From NCBI RefSeq assembly GCF_905372525.1, contig NZ_CAJPPN010000017.1, positions 1 through 47,120 of the forward strand: a stretch of DNA of 47,120 nucleotides, in the 5' to 3' direction. The notes beneath the pieces were generated by a model. The model had not been told where the DNA came from, did not search any database, and was given only the letters and a program-made list of their open reading frames with translations. Position 1 is the first letter of the stretch. Each line of letters opens with the position of its first letter. Shown piece after piece: positions 1 to 8,124 of this stretch. Origin of the DNA: an uncultured Porphyromonas sp. GTDB taxonomy: Bacteria; Bacteroidota; Bacteroidia; Bacteroidales; Porphyromonadaceae. Made by a program: the position numbers and the translations under genes.

Positions 1-1196
1 GGCGTGGGAGGATTGGGGTTGGGTGTGGGAGGCGTGGGAGGATTAGGGGTGCCACCATGCTCTGTACAGCGGGTACCCTTCAGACCGTCGAGATCCTGGA
101 GGTTACGTATCCAGAGGTTGTAGTGCTTGACCTTGCTCTTGTCCTTGCTGTTCTCCGTCACATTGATCTGGATGATCCCTACGATGCGTCCATTCTTATC
201 GGAGGAGAGGGTAGAGCGTAGTGCCTCAGAGGTATAGCCCGAGATGGGTACGGAGAGAGCTCCTACACCCTGTGGAGGAGTAGTGACGCAGTCGGTGAGG
301 GTATTGAAGAAGGTGTTTGGAGCCTTCCCACCCTGAGGCTTGTTCGGGTTGAGTGCCTTGCCTGCGGTCTGGAACTGTACACCCTCTACAGCGAGGAGGA
401 TATTGTCGTACTTGCCTGCGTAGATGTCGGCTAGGGTAACCGCCTTGGGCTGGATGGTGATGACCTCGGTGGTCGGAGTCACGGCACTCTCATCGGCGAC
501 AGCACTCATGTCGAGCTGGAGTGAGCCCTCGCGGTAGCGAGTGACCTTCCCACCCTTAGCCTTGACGGCGAAGACCGTACCAGGCTTCCAAGCCTTGTTG
601 GCTGGGGTCTTGAGTCGGACGGTGATACCGACCTCGCCTGCCTGTAGGACGATGTTCTTGTTGCTAGCGGAGTTGTTGCCCTCGATGTCCGTGATGAGGG
701 ATGCCTTGAGTACGATCTCCTCATCTACGGTTACTTCCTTGCCTTGGTCATACTTCTTGATGAAGTCTGCTAGGGCAGTCTCTGCACCTTGGTTGCCACC
801 GCCACCGGGGGTGTCGCCCGAGGTTTGCTCGATGGTGTAGATCTCGGTGATGCCGCTGATCTTGAAGATTATTTGTGCTCGGCGAGCCTGAGCCGTGCTG
901 TTGGGGAGCACTCGCACCGTGATGTCGAGGACGCCAGCTTCCCCAGAGGTGGGGTTGATGCTGACCCAGTCGGCTGTGGAGCTTACCTCCCAGCGTCGGT
1001 TGGTCTCTAGGTGTAGGGTGAGTGTCCCCCCTTCTTTGGCTAGAGAGAAGGTCTTGTCGGCCTTCCCATCCTTGGTGATGGAGTAGGTGGGCTTGGTGTA
1101 GGTGTCATCGTTGTCCTTACAGGACGAGAAGCCTACGGATAGTAGCACACAGCTCAGAGCAGTGAGCGACCAGCGAAGAAGTGCTTTCTTAGTCAT
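1..1196 (-). CDS. BACON + DUF5689 lipoprotein (partial)
   Basis: The reading frame opens at ATG 1194-1196 and stays open to the left edge, so the C-terminus is missing (about 398 residues visible). Residues 1-26 form a lipoprotein signal peptide ending in a lipobox with Cys26 (GFSSC), so the product is expected to be membrane-anchored and probably surface-exposed. Residues about 48-125 fit a BACON domain (GGTLTLHLETNRRW...WVSINPTSGEAG...IEQTSG), a carbohydrate- or surface-associated Ig-like fold of Bacteroidota. Residues about 140-360 resemble DUF5689 and the next gene upstream. The visible C-terminus is a Pro/Thr/Asn linker (PNPPTPPTPNPNPP) encoded by short imperfect repeats at 1-50, so another domain probably follows. 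It is the third gene of a minus-strand operon behind the TonB receptor and the DUF5689 lipoprotein. The ligand is unknown. Confidence 0.8.
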   Translation of the reverse strand, partial: MTKKALLRWSLTALSCVLLSVGFSSCKDNDDTYTKPTYSITKDGKADKTFSLAKEGGTLTLHLETNRRWEVSSTADWVSINPTSGEAGVLDITVRVLPNSTAQARRAQIIFKISGITEIYTIEQTSGDTPGGGGNQGAETALADFIKKYDQGKEVTVDEEIVLKASLITDIEGNNSASNKNIVLQAGEVGITVRLKTPANKAWKPGTVFAVKAKGGKVTRYREGSLQLDMSAVADESAVTPTTEVITIQPKAVTLADIYAGKYDNILLAVEGVQFQTAGKALNPNKPQGGKAPNTFFNTLTDCVTTPPQGVGALSVPISGYTSEALRSTLSSDKNGRIVGIIQINVTENSKDKSKVKHYNLWIRNLQDLDGLKGTRCTEHGGTPNPPTPPTPNPNPPT

Positions 1197-1236
1197 CTTG
1201 CGAGGTGTTATAGGGTTGTACGGAAGTGTATTCGTC

Positions 1237-2055
1237 CTAGAAGCGAGGAGAGGAGAGCTGGACGTCATGCTCTCGGAGGATCAGGAGCTGAGGCGTGTCC
1301 CTGAAGTAGGTCAGTAGGGCGACGATGCTCCCTGAGCCCTCGGGCAGGGTCTTACCTGCGAACTTGGCATAGCTACTAGTGCGTACGATGAGGGTCTTGC
1401 CAGAGCGATCGGTGAGGGTACGATTGACGTTAGAGACTTTGGTCTTCTGCTCGGGGCTCGCATAGGTCTGCCCTAGCTCCGAGGAGACGAACTGCACCCC
1501 CTCTATACGAACAAGTGTGGCGGCGTACTGCTTGCTGAGCTGGTCGATGGTGAGTGTACGGGGCTGAAGCTCCTCTGCACCTAGACGATGTAGGGCTAGA
1601 GGTACGAGCTTCTCGGGGTAGAAAGCCGTCTCGTACTTAGGGTCGCTGGAGCGGTAGCCTAGGCCGATCTGTCCCCCGTAGGCTCCGAGGGTGAGCCCCT
1701 GACACAGCAAGAGTACTCGTGAGCCCTGTGGGTAGAGGGTACTGAGGCTACCCATGGCGAACTTCAGCTCGATCCCGCCCGTCTCGTCCTGTATGAAGCA
1801 GCTCTTGTATAGGTTGCCCTCGCTATCATCCGATGCCATAACGGCGGAGACGACGACTGGGCTACTGAGGGTCACCCCCCCCTTCTGATAGAGTGCCTTG
1901 AGCTGGCTGATCGTATGTGTAGGTAGGGGAAGCTCCTGACCTGGGGTAGCAGGCTTATAGCTTGGGGCTGGTACCTCATTGTACTTCTCACAGCTCACCA
2001 GCGATAGGGTGCAAAGTGTGAGCAGAGGGAGGATATACTTACCTAGAGATCTCAT
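1237..2055 (-). CDS. DUF5689-type lipoprotein
   Basis: About 273 residues. The N-terminus MRSLGKYILPLLTLCTLSLVSC is a lipoprotein signal with lipidated Cys22. I chose ATG 2053-2055; a GTG two codons upstream (2061) is also possible. The body (STLYPQGSRVLLLCQGLTLGAYGGQIGLGY, and LVRIEGVQFVSSELG) looks like the OB-fold-like DUF5689 domain found in secreted Bacteroidota proteins and matches the second half of the downstream BACON protein. It starts 11 nt after the TonB-receptor stop codon, which supports co-transcription and a role as the receptor's surface partner. Domain assignment is by pattern recognition. Biochemical function is unknown. Confidence 0.8.
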   Translation of the reverse strand: MRSLGKYILPLLTLCTLSLVSCEKYNEVPAPSYKPATPGQELPLPTHTISQLKALYQKGGVTLSSPVVVSAVMASDDSEGNLYKSCFIQDETGGIELKFAMGSLSTLYPQGSRVLLLCQGLTLGAYGGQIGLGYRSSDPKYETAFYPEKLVPLALHRLGAEELQPRTLTIDQLSKQYAATLVRIEGVQFVSSELGQTYASPEQKTKVSNVNRTLTDRSGKTLIVRTSSYAKFAGKTLPEGSGSIVALLTYFRDTPQLLILREHDVQLSSPRF

Positions 2056-2066
2056 AATCACAAAGC

Positions 2067-4841
2067 TTAGAATTGGAGGGACGTGTTGAAGAAGAAGGTC
2101 GTCCCATACACATAGGAGATCTTGCTGTCGAAGGGCTGATGAAGCTGCTGCACTCCATTGTCATCACGTAGCGTACGTATGCGGAGCTGCTCGTAGCCAC
2201 TGTTGGGCAGGCGCTTGTTGTTCAGTAGGTTGCTCACCGAGAGGTTGAAGCGCAGATAGGTGTTGTAGTTGAGCCTCCAGGAGTAGCTGGCGAAGACATC
2301 CACCGTGAAGCCATCCTGTAGCTTCTCTGGCAGGATGTACCGCTCGGGCAGTGCACTACGGCCACGGTCGGTACGTACCAGCGGTGCCATGGAGACGAAG
2401 TTGCGACCAAAGTAGTTGGCATTGATTCCGAAGTTGGCATACCAAGGTGAGTAGTACGTCAGCCCTAGGGTAGCAGCAGTCTGTGGAGTACCGCTGATGT
2501 TGAGCCCCTTCCAGTAGACGATATCCTGGTCTACGATCTCGTTGGAGTTGTCGATAGTCTGGACATAGGAGGGGTTATTCGCATACTTATATTGCCCGAG
2601 AGCCAGCGCTGCATTTGCCGTGAGGGTGGGAGAGAGCTTAGCCTCGAGGCCGAGCTCTACGCCAGCGTGCTGAGTGGCAATACCTGTAATCGTATAGTTC
2701 GAGAAGGAAGCACGGGTATCGTCGTAGAAGTTCACGTTCTGCACGTGGTCGGCGATGTGGGTGTAGAAGGCCGTTACACGTCCTCTGAGCCAGGGAAGAC
2801 GTACGAGGTAGGATGCTTCCGCAGTGAGTATCTTCTCGGACTTGGGGTTGCTGATATAGCTATCTCGTGTCCTAGGGGAGATGAAGAGGTTACGGAAGGT
2901 AGGAGCCTGCTCGATATACCCGAGGTTAGCCTGCAGGTAGTGGTGCCCAGTGATCTTGTAGGTCACCCCAGCCTTGGCTGCTAGGTCATTGAACTTGATG
3001 TGGTCTGAGTAGCCGAAGGAGTTGTCTGGGAATAGACCTCTACGCTGCTTCCCATCACGCTGTAGGGCTGTGTGGGTGTAGCTGAGTGCCGTGTAGGCAT
3101 CCAGTCTAGGGAGGCGGTAGGTGAGGTTGAGCCAAGCTTGGTAGCGGTTGATACGAGAGTCGTAGTCGTAGCTAAAGCGATCCCCCTTCTGGACGATACG
3201 GTCGGGGTGGTTGAGGTCCACCTGACTCTTGGTAGGATCTCCACCGAAGTCTCGCTCGGCGAACTTATCGATGTCGTAGACGAAGTCTGCCCCTAGGAGG
3301 TCAGCGACCTCAGAGTAATTCTCGGTGACGTTGGTACGTGCATTCCCTCCAGCGTTTACTTCGAGCCAAGAGAGAGGGAGCCAATCCATCGTGGTAGCCC
3401 AAGCGAACTCCCTCTGGTCTGTATGCCTGTCCTCGACCATATAGAGAGCCTTCTTCCCTGTGGCTAAGACACGCCCAGAGGCATCACGTACGGTCGTCTG
3501 ATTGAGTCGATTGATCTCATAGAGACGATCCCAGTCGATGTACCTCATGTTGGGATCACTATGCCATAGCTCCTCATAGCGAGCAGCGGCAGAGGGATCC
3601 TGTGCATTGGGGTCAGCCATGCGGGTGAAGTAGGAGGGGAGGTAGCGGTAGTAGTCGGGGCGAGGGTCTGGAGCATTATACCAGTTCAGTGCCGAGTAGG
3701 CATTCTTCCCAAAGCGATAGCTGAAGGTGGTGTGTAGGTGGAGGTTCGATAGCGCATTGGAGTAGTAATGGTTGAGCTGTAGGATGGGCTCGTGATTACT
3801 ACGTACTCGAGCATTACGCCATTTCCCTCCTTGACGACCGATGTTAGGGTTGTAGAAGTTTGAGCCAACTAGGTCATAGGCCTCTTGGCTAGAGGCGCTG
3901 GCTACCCCTCGGCGGGTGGGAGCACCTAGGGCGATGAAGCTCACGCTATTCATCTCGTCAAACTTCTTTTCGATCCCGAGGAAGTAGCTCCAGGCATCAT
4001 AGAATTGTCCTCTGACGTAGGAGTATTGTCCGCTGCCGGCTCTGCGGGCTGCGCTCAGGGCAAGTGACCAGCCCCCCTTCATCTCGCCTGTTGTCCAGGT
4101 GAAGGCTAGGCGTCCCGTATAGGTACGGTTACTTAGCGAGGCTGTCGCTCTACGCTGTGCTCCGTACATGGAGGGACGCATCGTCACATTGTTCGTTACG
4201 CCTGCGTTACCGAAGGCGGAGGCTATAGGCTCAAAGCTCTGTGAGGTCTCCTGTAGACGTGTCACATCGTTGAGCCCACCCCAGAGTGACCAGGGTGAGT
4301 AGCCCGTGTTTAGGTCGTTCATCGCTACCCCGTTGAGCATCTGCTCGCTGTACTGGCTGTCGAAGCCCCGGTTGCGGAAGCGTGCAGCGCTGAAGACGTA
4401 GCCCGAGGCATTGAGGAAGGGATCCTTGGAGGAGGTCAGTAGCGTGACCCGATCCTGTGTGCCACTCTCTCCGTCATCGCTCCCCTCGCTCACGAGGAGG
4501 TCATCGTAGAGGCCTTCACGTCCCTGTGGTAGGGGTGTGAGCTGGAGCTCAGTGGGGAGAGTGGTGTGGTACTGGTCTTTCACGTACTCGATTTGTCGGG
4601 TCTCGTAGCCTCCGGCACTTAGGGTGAGGGTGTAGCGTCCATTAGGAAGGTCGGAGAGACGATAAGAGCCATCCTTAGCCGTCTTGAGGCGCTTCGATAC
4701 GGGGCCGTAGATGCTGATCGTAGCTTGAGCGATAGGCTTACCGCTCTTGCTGTCCAACACCTTTGTCCCCTCAGTCTGCTGTGCTAGGGCTGCACCCCCT
4801 AGGAGGGAGGCGCAGACGAGTGTGGTAATAAGTTTGTTCAT
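2067..4841 (-). CDS. TonB-dependent receptor, carboxypeptidase-regulatory-like N-terminus
   Basis: 924 residues from ATG 4839-4841 (MNKLITTLVCASLLGGAALAQQ), which gives a clean signal peptide; the open frame extends 37 codons further upstream without a signal sequence, so the later start is preferred. Residues about 24-100 are a CarboxypepD_reg-like beta-sandwich (GTKVLDSKSGKPIAQATISIYG...DGSYRLSDLPNGRYTLTLSAGGYETR). A plug region follows (GFDSQYSEQMLNGVAMNDL), then a long beta-barrel ending in an aromatic residue (FFFNTSLQF). The protein should import an unknown substrate across the outer membrane using TonB energy. It heads a minus-strand operon with two DUF5689 lipoproteins and is divergent from a secreted EEP-fold enzyme, which suggests a shared substrate. 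No partner TonB/ExbBD genes are in the window. Confidence 0.88.
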   Translation of the reverse strand: MNKLITTLVCASLLGGAALAQQTEGTKVLDSKSGKPIAQATISIYGPVSKRLKTAKDGSYRLSDLPNGRYTLTLSAGGYETRQIEYVKDQYHTTLPTELQLTPLPQGREGLYDDLLVSEGSDDGESGTQDRVTLLTSSKDPFLNASGYVFSAARFRNRGFDSQYSEQMLNGVAMNDLNTGYSPWSLWGGLNDVTRLQETSQSFEPIASAFGNAGVTNNVTMRPSMYGAQRRATASLSNRTYTGRLAFTWTTGEMKGGWSLALSAARRAGSGQYSYVRGQFYDAWSYFLGIEKKFDEMNSVSFIALGAPTRRGVASASSQEAYDLVGSNFYNPNIGRQGGKWRNARVRSNHEPILQLNHYYSNALSNLHLHTTFSYRFGKNAYSALNWYNAPDPRPDYYRYLPSYFTRMADPNAQDPSAAARYEELWHSDPNMRYIDWDRLYEINRLNQTTVRDASGRVLATGKKALYMVEDRHTDQREFAWATTMDWLPLSWLEVNAGGNARTNVTENYSEVADLLGADFVYDIDKFAERDFGGDPTKSQVDLNHPDRIVQKGDRFSYDYDSRINRYQAWLNLTYRLPRLDAYTALSYTHTALQRDGKQRRGLFPDNSFGYSDHIKFNDLAAKAGVTYKITGHHYLQANLGYIEQAPTFRNLFISPRTRDSYISNPKSEKILTAEASYLVRLPWLRGRVTAFYTHIADHVQNVNFYDDTRASFSNYTITGIATQHAGVELGLEAKLSPTLTANAALALGQYKYANNPSYVQTIDNSNEIVDQDIVYWKGLNISGTPQTAATLGLTYYSPWYANFGINANYFGRNFVSMAPLVRTDRGRSALPERYILPEKLQDGFTVDVFASYSWRLNYNTYLRFNLSVSNLLNNKRLPNSGYEQLRIRTLRDDNGVQQLHQPFDSKISYVYGTTFFFNTSLQF

Positions 4842-4910
4842 GCGTCGGCACGTATGGGTATAATGCCCGTCCCTAGGGGACAATAGAGCAATATAGCGAG
4901 TGATAATTAT

Positions 4911-4918
4911 TACTTTTG
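4911..4918 (+). promoter_or_regulatory. Bacteroidota -7 box upstream of the EEP nuclease
   Basis: TACTTTTG matches the TAnnTTTG -7 element of the Bacteroidota primary sigma factor and lies about 57 nt before ATG 4975. No TTG is visible about 20 nt further upstream. The region between the divergent genes is only about 130 nt, so both promoters lie close together. Confidence 0.6.
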
Positions 4919-4974
4919 CACCATAAAGATAGATAATATGCTGGATACTCACTCCTTATAATACACCGACAACG

Positions 4975-6027
4975 ATGAAGCGACCCTTCCTTACCCTCCT
5001 ACTCTCGCTCTGCCTCTCCCTCTATGGCCTCTCGGGGCAGACGAAGAAGCAGGTACGACTGACTGTAGCCTTCTACAATCTGGAGAACCTCTTCGATACC
5101 ATCGATGGAGACAACAACGACGAGGACTTCCTCCCCGAGGGGAAGAACCAATGGACCCCAGAGAAGTACAAGCAGAAGCTCCACAATATGGCCTATGCCC
5201 TCAGCCAGATAGGCTCCAAGCATGGTCCCGATATCGTCGGCCTGTGTGAGATAGAGAACCGCCAGGTACTCCAGGATCTGCTGCGTGAGCCCGAGCTCCG
5301 TGACCTAGGCTACGAGATCGTCCACTTCGACTCCCCAGACAAGCGGGGCATAGACTGCGCACTCTTCTATCGGTCTAAGTACTACCAGCTCCTAGACGCT
5401 CGCCCTCACCCCGTACGCCTCCAGGGCGAGGAGTATATCAAGACACGTGATGTCCTCGAGGTCAATGGTCTGCTCCTCGGGGAGCCCGTCTCCTTCCTCG
5501 TCGCCCACTGGCCCTCTCGTGTCGGAGGGGAGCAGATCTCGCTGCGTCGGCGTATGCAGGCAGCGCAGGTCATGCGCTCGGTCACAGACTCCCTCCTGCA
5601 AGCCAACCCTGCGAACAAGGTCATCCTCATGGGGGACTTCAACGACGATCCTACCTCAGCTAGCGTCGTCGAGGGACTACGAGCCAAGACGACCCCCGAG
5701 GGACTAGCCCCCGAGGATCTCTACAATCCCATGGCCAAGATCCATGCCTCAGGGCGTGGTACGCTCGCCTATCGTGACGTGTGGAACCTCTTCGACAACC
5801 TCGTGGTGACGGCCAACCTCATCGGCGGGCCAGACACCTCGCTCCACCTCCAACAAGACAAGAAGAGTGGGGACTATGCCTATATATACAGCGCCGACTT
5901 CCTGACGCAGAAGACGGGGCACTTCAAGGGCTATCCCTTCCGTACCTTCTCCTCGGGACGCTTCCAGGGGGGCTACAGCGACCACTATCCCGTCTATCTC
6001 TATCTGACCCGTACGGTCGAGGAATAG
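4975..6027 (+). CDS. Secreted endonuclease/exonuclease/phosphatase-fold protein
   Basis: 350 residues with an N-terminal signal peptide (about residues 1-22). The EEP (DNase I-like) fold signatures are present in order: YNLENLFDT (34-42), DIVGLCEIENR with the metal-binding Glu region at 92-94, VAHWPSR with His178, GDFNDDP (220-226) and SDHYP with Asp336/His337. These are the usual catalytic and Mg-binding positions, so the enzyme is probably active. Substrates of the family include DNA, RNA and phosphate esters; which applies cannot be read from the sequence. It is divergent from the TonB receptor/DUF5689 operon, suggesting extracellular or periplasmic breakdown of a phosphodiester-containing nutrient taken up by that receptor. 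A strong terminator follows at 6077-6125. Confidence 0.88.
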   Translation: MKRPFLTLLLSLCLSLYGLSGQTKKQVRLTVAFYNLENLFDTIDGDNNDEDFLPEGKNQWTPEKYKQKLHNMAYALSQIGSKHGPDIVGLCEIENRQVLQDLLREPELRDLGYEIVHFDSPDKRGIDCALFYRSKYYQLLDARPHPVRLQGEEYIKTRDVLEVNGLLLGEPVSFLVAHWPSRVGGEQISLRRRMQAAQVMRSVTDSLLQANPANKVILMGDFNDDPTSASVVEGLRAKTTPEGLAPEDLYNPMAKIHASGRGTLAYRDVWNLFDNLVVTANLIGGPDTSLHLQQDKKSGDYAYIYSADFLTQKTGHFKGYPFRTFSSGRFQGGYSDHYPVYLYLTRTVEE

Positions 6028-6076
6028 GGGGATAGTCTGCTATTCGATCCTCCAGATCTACCGCTGGTACTTCGCT

Positions 6077-6125
6077 CCCCGCTAGTGCATCTCCCCATTA
6101 GGGCGAGTTGCACTAGCGGGGTTTG
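6077..6125 (+). terminator. Rho-independent terminator after the EEP gene
   Basis: The 13-bp stem CCCCGCTAGTGCA (6077-6089) pairs with TGCACTAGCGGGG (6109-6121) and is followed by a T-rich run (TTTGTT). The EEP gene ends 50 nt upstream. The stem could also act on the opposite strand for the minus-strand gene ending at 6221. Confidence 0.8.
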
Positions 6126-6220
6126 TTCTGTCCTAACATCCTCTGGTTCTCCCTCTCCCCCTAGGCCTTGAGCCGAGGTCGGGTATACTCCTACTATTAT
6201 CTTACCAGCGGTTCATCTCC

Positions 6221-6724
6221 TTACTCTTTCCTTGGGTCAAGAAGAGGATAGTATTGCTTGAGGATCATATAGAGAGGCGTATCATATCCACACTCCCTAA
6301 ATTTATAGATCACTCGCTCTGTCACATCAATGAGGATAGGCCGATCCTCCTCATGAGAGACAACAAACTGGTGCTTCCTGCCAGAAGACCAAAATATTCC
6401 ACCTCCAGCGACGACTTCCTTCAGCCCCCAATCTCGCTCCAGCTTAGCTCGGGTCATCTCCGTATAGAGCAGCTCACGGAGCTCTGGCTCAGGCGCTGGA
6501 ACGAGAGGATACTGCCCTGGCCCTTGTCCCGAGAGTGCCCTTCGGAACCATCCTGTGCGTCCTCCACGAAGGAATGAGGTCGTCACAGAGATCGAATCAA
6601 TCGGTGAGCTAATCCGATGGAGAGAATGTCCTAATAGAAAGCAGGACTCAAATGATAGCGAGACCAATATGAAGATGATTGCTCGCCAGGGGTTTATCCA
6701 GCAAAAAGAGCCTTTAGTATTCAT
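6221..6724 (-). CDS. Uncharacterised secreted or membrane-anchored protein
   Basis: I recognise no family. Starting at ATG 6722-6724 gives 167 residues with an N-terminal hydrophobic segment (WRAIIFILVSLSFESCFLLGHS) that could be a signal anchor or a weak lipoprotein signal. The frame also extends to 6820, but the added 32 residues lack a better start context. The mature part is mixed alpha/beta with PEPELRELLYTEMTRAKLERDWGLKEV and HQFVVSHEEDRPILIDVTERVIYKF. It lies 140 nt after the small lipoprotein gene on the same strand and probably shares its promoter. Codon use looks slightly more AT-rich than neighbouring housekeeping genes, consistent with accessory content. Confidence 0.6.
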   Translation of the reverse strand: MNTKGSFCWINPWRAIIFILVSLSFESCFLLGHSLHRISSPIDSISVTTSFLRGGRTGWFRRALSGQGPGQYPLVPAPEPELRELLYTEMTRAKLERDWGLKEVVAGGGIFWSSGRKHQFVVSHEEDRPILIDVTERVIYKFRECGYDTPLYMILKQYYPLLDPRKE

Positions 6725-6864
6725 ACGAAGTGAATATAAGGGGTGAAAAGAACAAGGTGTCAGCCTTTGGCTCAAGAGATAAGCTTGAGCCATGAGCAAA
6801 TGCAGTATTGTACGATCCATGGGGCCATAGCCTTCCTGCTCCCTCGCTATAAGCTTTGCACACC

Positions 6865-7302
6865 TCAGGGGGTGACTGGCTTGCCTCGGTAGACCACCCG
6901 GTAGTTCATCGCCTTGAGTTCCTCTATCGTGTACGATAGCACCGTATCATATAGGGAAGGCTTACCATAGTTGGCTGGCCACAGGCTTTCATTCTTCCAG
7001 TAGGTCTCCCGAGAGGCAAACCAGATATAATATCGGTAGCGCTCTGGATGGCTATACAGTTCACTACGATCAAGAACAGATTGTTGACTTGAATCTCCGG
7101 GGAGAATTGGGACAAAAATACTCGGCGCAACGATGAAGGGATCACCCATTCGACGGAAATAGGAGCTATAATACATCGTATCAGGAGTTGCATTAATCTC
7201 TTGAACCGTGTATACTACTCTACGTGCCACAATCTTCGGTATGAAGTCACACCCTGTCAGTAGCAGAAGGGCGGCAACGAGTAATGTTATTCTCTTATTC
7301 AT
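6865..7302 (-). CDS. Small uncharacterised lipoprotein
   Basis: 145 residues beginning MNKRITLLVAALLLLTGCDF, a textbook lipoprotein signal peptide with lipidated Cys18. The mature part contains aromatic-rich segments (YYSSYFRRMGDP, YRYYIWFASRETYW) and ends with SYTIEELKAMNYRVVYRGKPVTP. I do not recognise the family. It is the middle gene of a minus-strand set, with a possible micro-ORF upstream (7391-7525) and the uncharacterised membrane protein downstream. Localisation to a membrane is well supported by the lipobox; function is unknown. Confidence 0.72.
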   Translation of the reverse strand: MNKRITLLVAALLLLTGCDFIPKIVARRVVYTVQEINATPDTMYYSSYFRRMGDPFIVAPSIFVPILPGDSSQQSVLDRSELYSHPERYRYYIWFASRETYWKNESLWPANYGKPSLYDTVLSYTIEELKAMNYRVVYRGKPVTP

Positions 7303-7390
7303 GATCTATTGCTTGTCTACATGAGGGAACCAACAAGAAGGGACGATAGTAGAGGGATACCAACATCCCCCAAGGGTGAGAATTGTGCCC

Positions 7391-7525
7391 CTATGATAGG
7401 GCTTTGGTCTTTAAGACTATTGAAGCTCCCGTAGCATCATCGGCGAGGTGCAACTGCCCCCGCCCTACGAGGGGTAGGCTACCACCCACAGAGAGTGGTA
7501 GGATGATAAGGTATAGATACTGCAT
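7391..7525 (-). CDS. Possible 44-residue micro-ORF
   Basis: ATG 7523-7525 to TAG 7391-7393 encodes 44 residues starting MQYLYLIILPLSVGGSLPLV, a hydrophobic N-terminus resembling a short signal or membrane segment. A Shine-Dalgarno-like AAGGAG lies 4 nt before the ATG. A TATATTTG -7 box lies about 32 nt upstream on the same strand. The frame ends 88 nt before the lipoprotein start. It may be a real small protein, a leader peptide, or the 5' remnant of a decayed gene. The call rests only on promoter, ribosome-binding site and frame. Confidence 0.4.
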   Translation of the reverse strand: MQYLYLIILPLSVGGSLPLVGRGQLHLADDATGASIVLKTKALS

Positions 7526-7556
7526 AGAGCTCCTTATTTATAGTTTAGTAGTGTGG

Positions 7557-7564
7557 CAAATATA
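7557..7564 (-). promoter_or_regulatory. -7 box for the small lipoprotein set
   Basis: CAAATATA on the plus strand reads TATATTTG on the minus strand, an exact TAnnTTTG -7 match. It is placed upstream of the micro-ORF (7525) and the lipoprotein gene (7302). No -33 TTG is visible at 20 nt. Confidence 0.55.
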
Positions 7565-7766
7565 GGTATTCCTCAGTAGAGGTAAGCATCTCGTCGGGGG
7601 GATACGGGGTCGACGCATAATCTCGCTCGTACACTCCTGCCTTTGGATCTTCGGGGGGCATTTCATATCCCAGGGAGCCTTAGCCCATCACTAGAGATCC
7701 TACGTATTATCTCCAAGGAATAGACATACTAGCGAGCCCTACAGAGGATATACTTAGAGCGAGGTA

Positions 7767-7828
7767 GTGTACACGCGTGTATACTGTTGTGTACACGTGG
7801 GTATACAGTTGTGTACACACGTGTACAC
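7767..7828. repeat. Helically phased palindrome array, copy A
   Basis: Six palindromic boxes: GTGTACAC 7767-7774, GTGTATAC 7777-7784, GTGTACAC 7789-7796, GGTATACA 7800-7807, GTGTACAC 7811-7818, GTGTACAC 7821-7828. Their centres are 10, 12, 11, 11 and 10 bp apart, about one DNA turn. The same box family recurs at 24084-24157 and 47080-47119. No replication or partition gene lies nearby. Confidence 0.85.
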
Positions 7829-7970
7829 TCATCCCTCCTAGGTAGGAGGTATTCGCTGGGCATATCTAGACTAAGACATAGATACTTCTATCTTCTATCT
7901 CCTATCTTCGGCGTATACACCTTCACGACCTTGCCCTCGCACTACAGTGATTTCATGCGTCAGCCCTGGG
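7767..7970 (+). repeat. Long dispersed repeat, copy A
   Basis: From the palindrome array to about 7970 this sequence matches the reverse complement of roughly 46950-47120 at high identity. Shared blocks include TCATCCCTCCTAGG, AGGAGGTATACGCTGGG-like sequence, CTTCTATCTTCGGCGTATAC, ACCTTGCCCTCGCACTA and GATTTCATGCGTCAGCCC. Small insertions and deletions break any common reading frame, so the repeat appears noncoding. Confidence 0.8.
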
Positions 7971-8080
7971 GGGCATCATCATACATCCCATCCATAAGAT
8001 CTGGTGCTAGAGTAGGGGATAAGGGTAGGTCGGTATCTTGCTCTCGATCAGCTATCTATCGGGCACGCCGAGAGTGCCTC

Positions 8081-8124
8081 AACGAACATGCCGAGAGCAC
8101 ATCAGCGCTCTCGGTATGCTCGTT
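8081..8124 (+). repeat. CCGAGAGC-type hairpin, copy A
   Basis: An inverted repeat with core CATGCCGAGAGC / GCTCTCGGTATG and flanking complementary ACGA/TCGT, followed by TTTT on the plus strand. The same CCGAGAGCGC core recurs near 33366 and 46717. It could work as a terminator in the plus direction, but no gene ends nearby. Confidence 0.65.

Noticed and set aside
7767..7828. Plasmid-type iterons or a replication origin
   Set aside because: Several copies lie in ordinary chromosomal context and there is no Rep, DnaA-box cluster or partition gene nearby.
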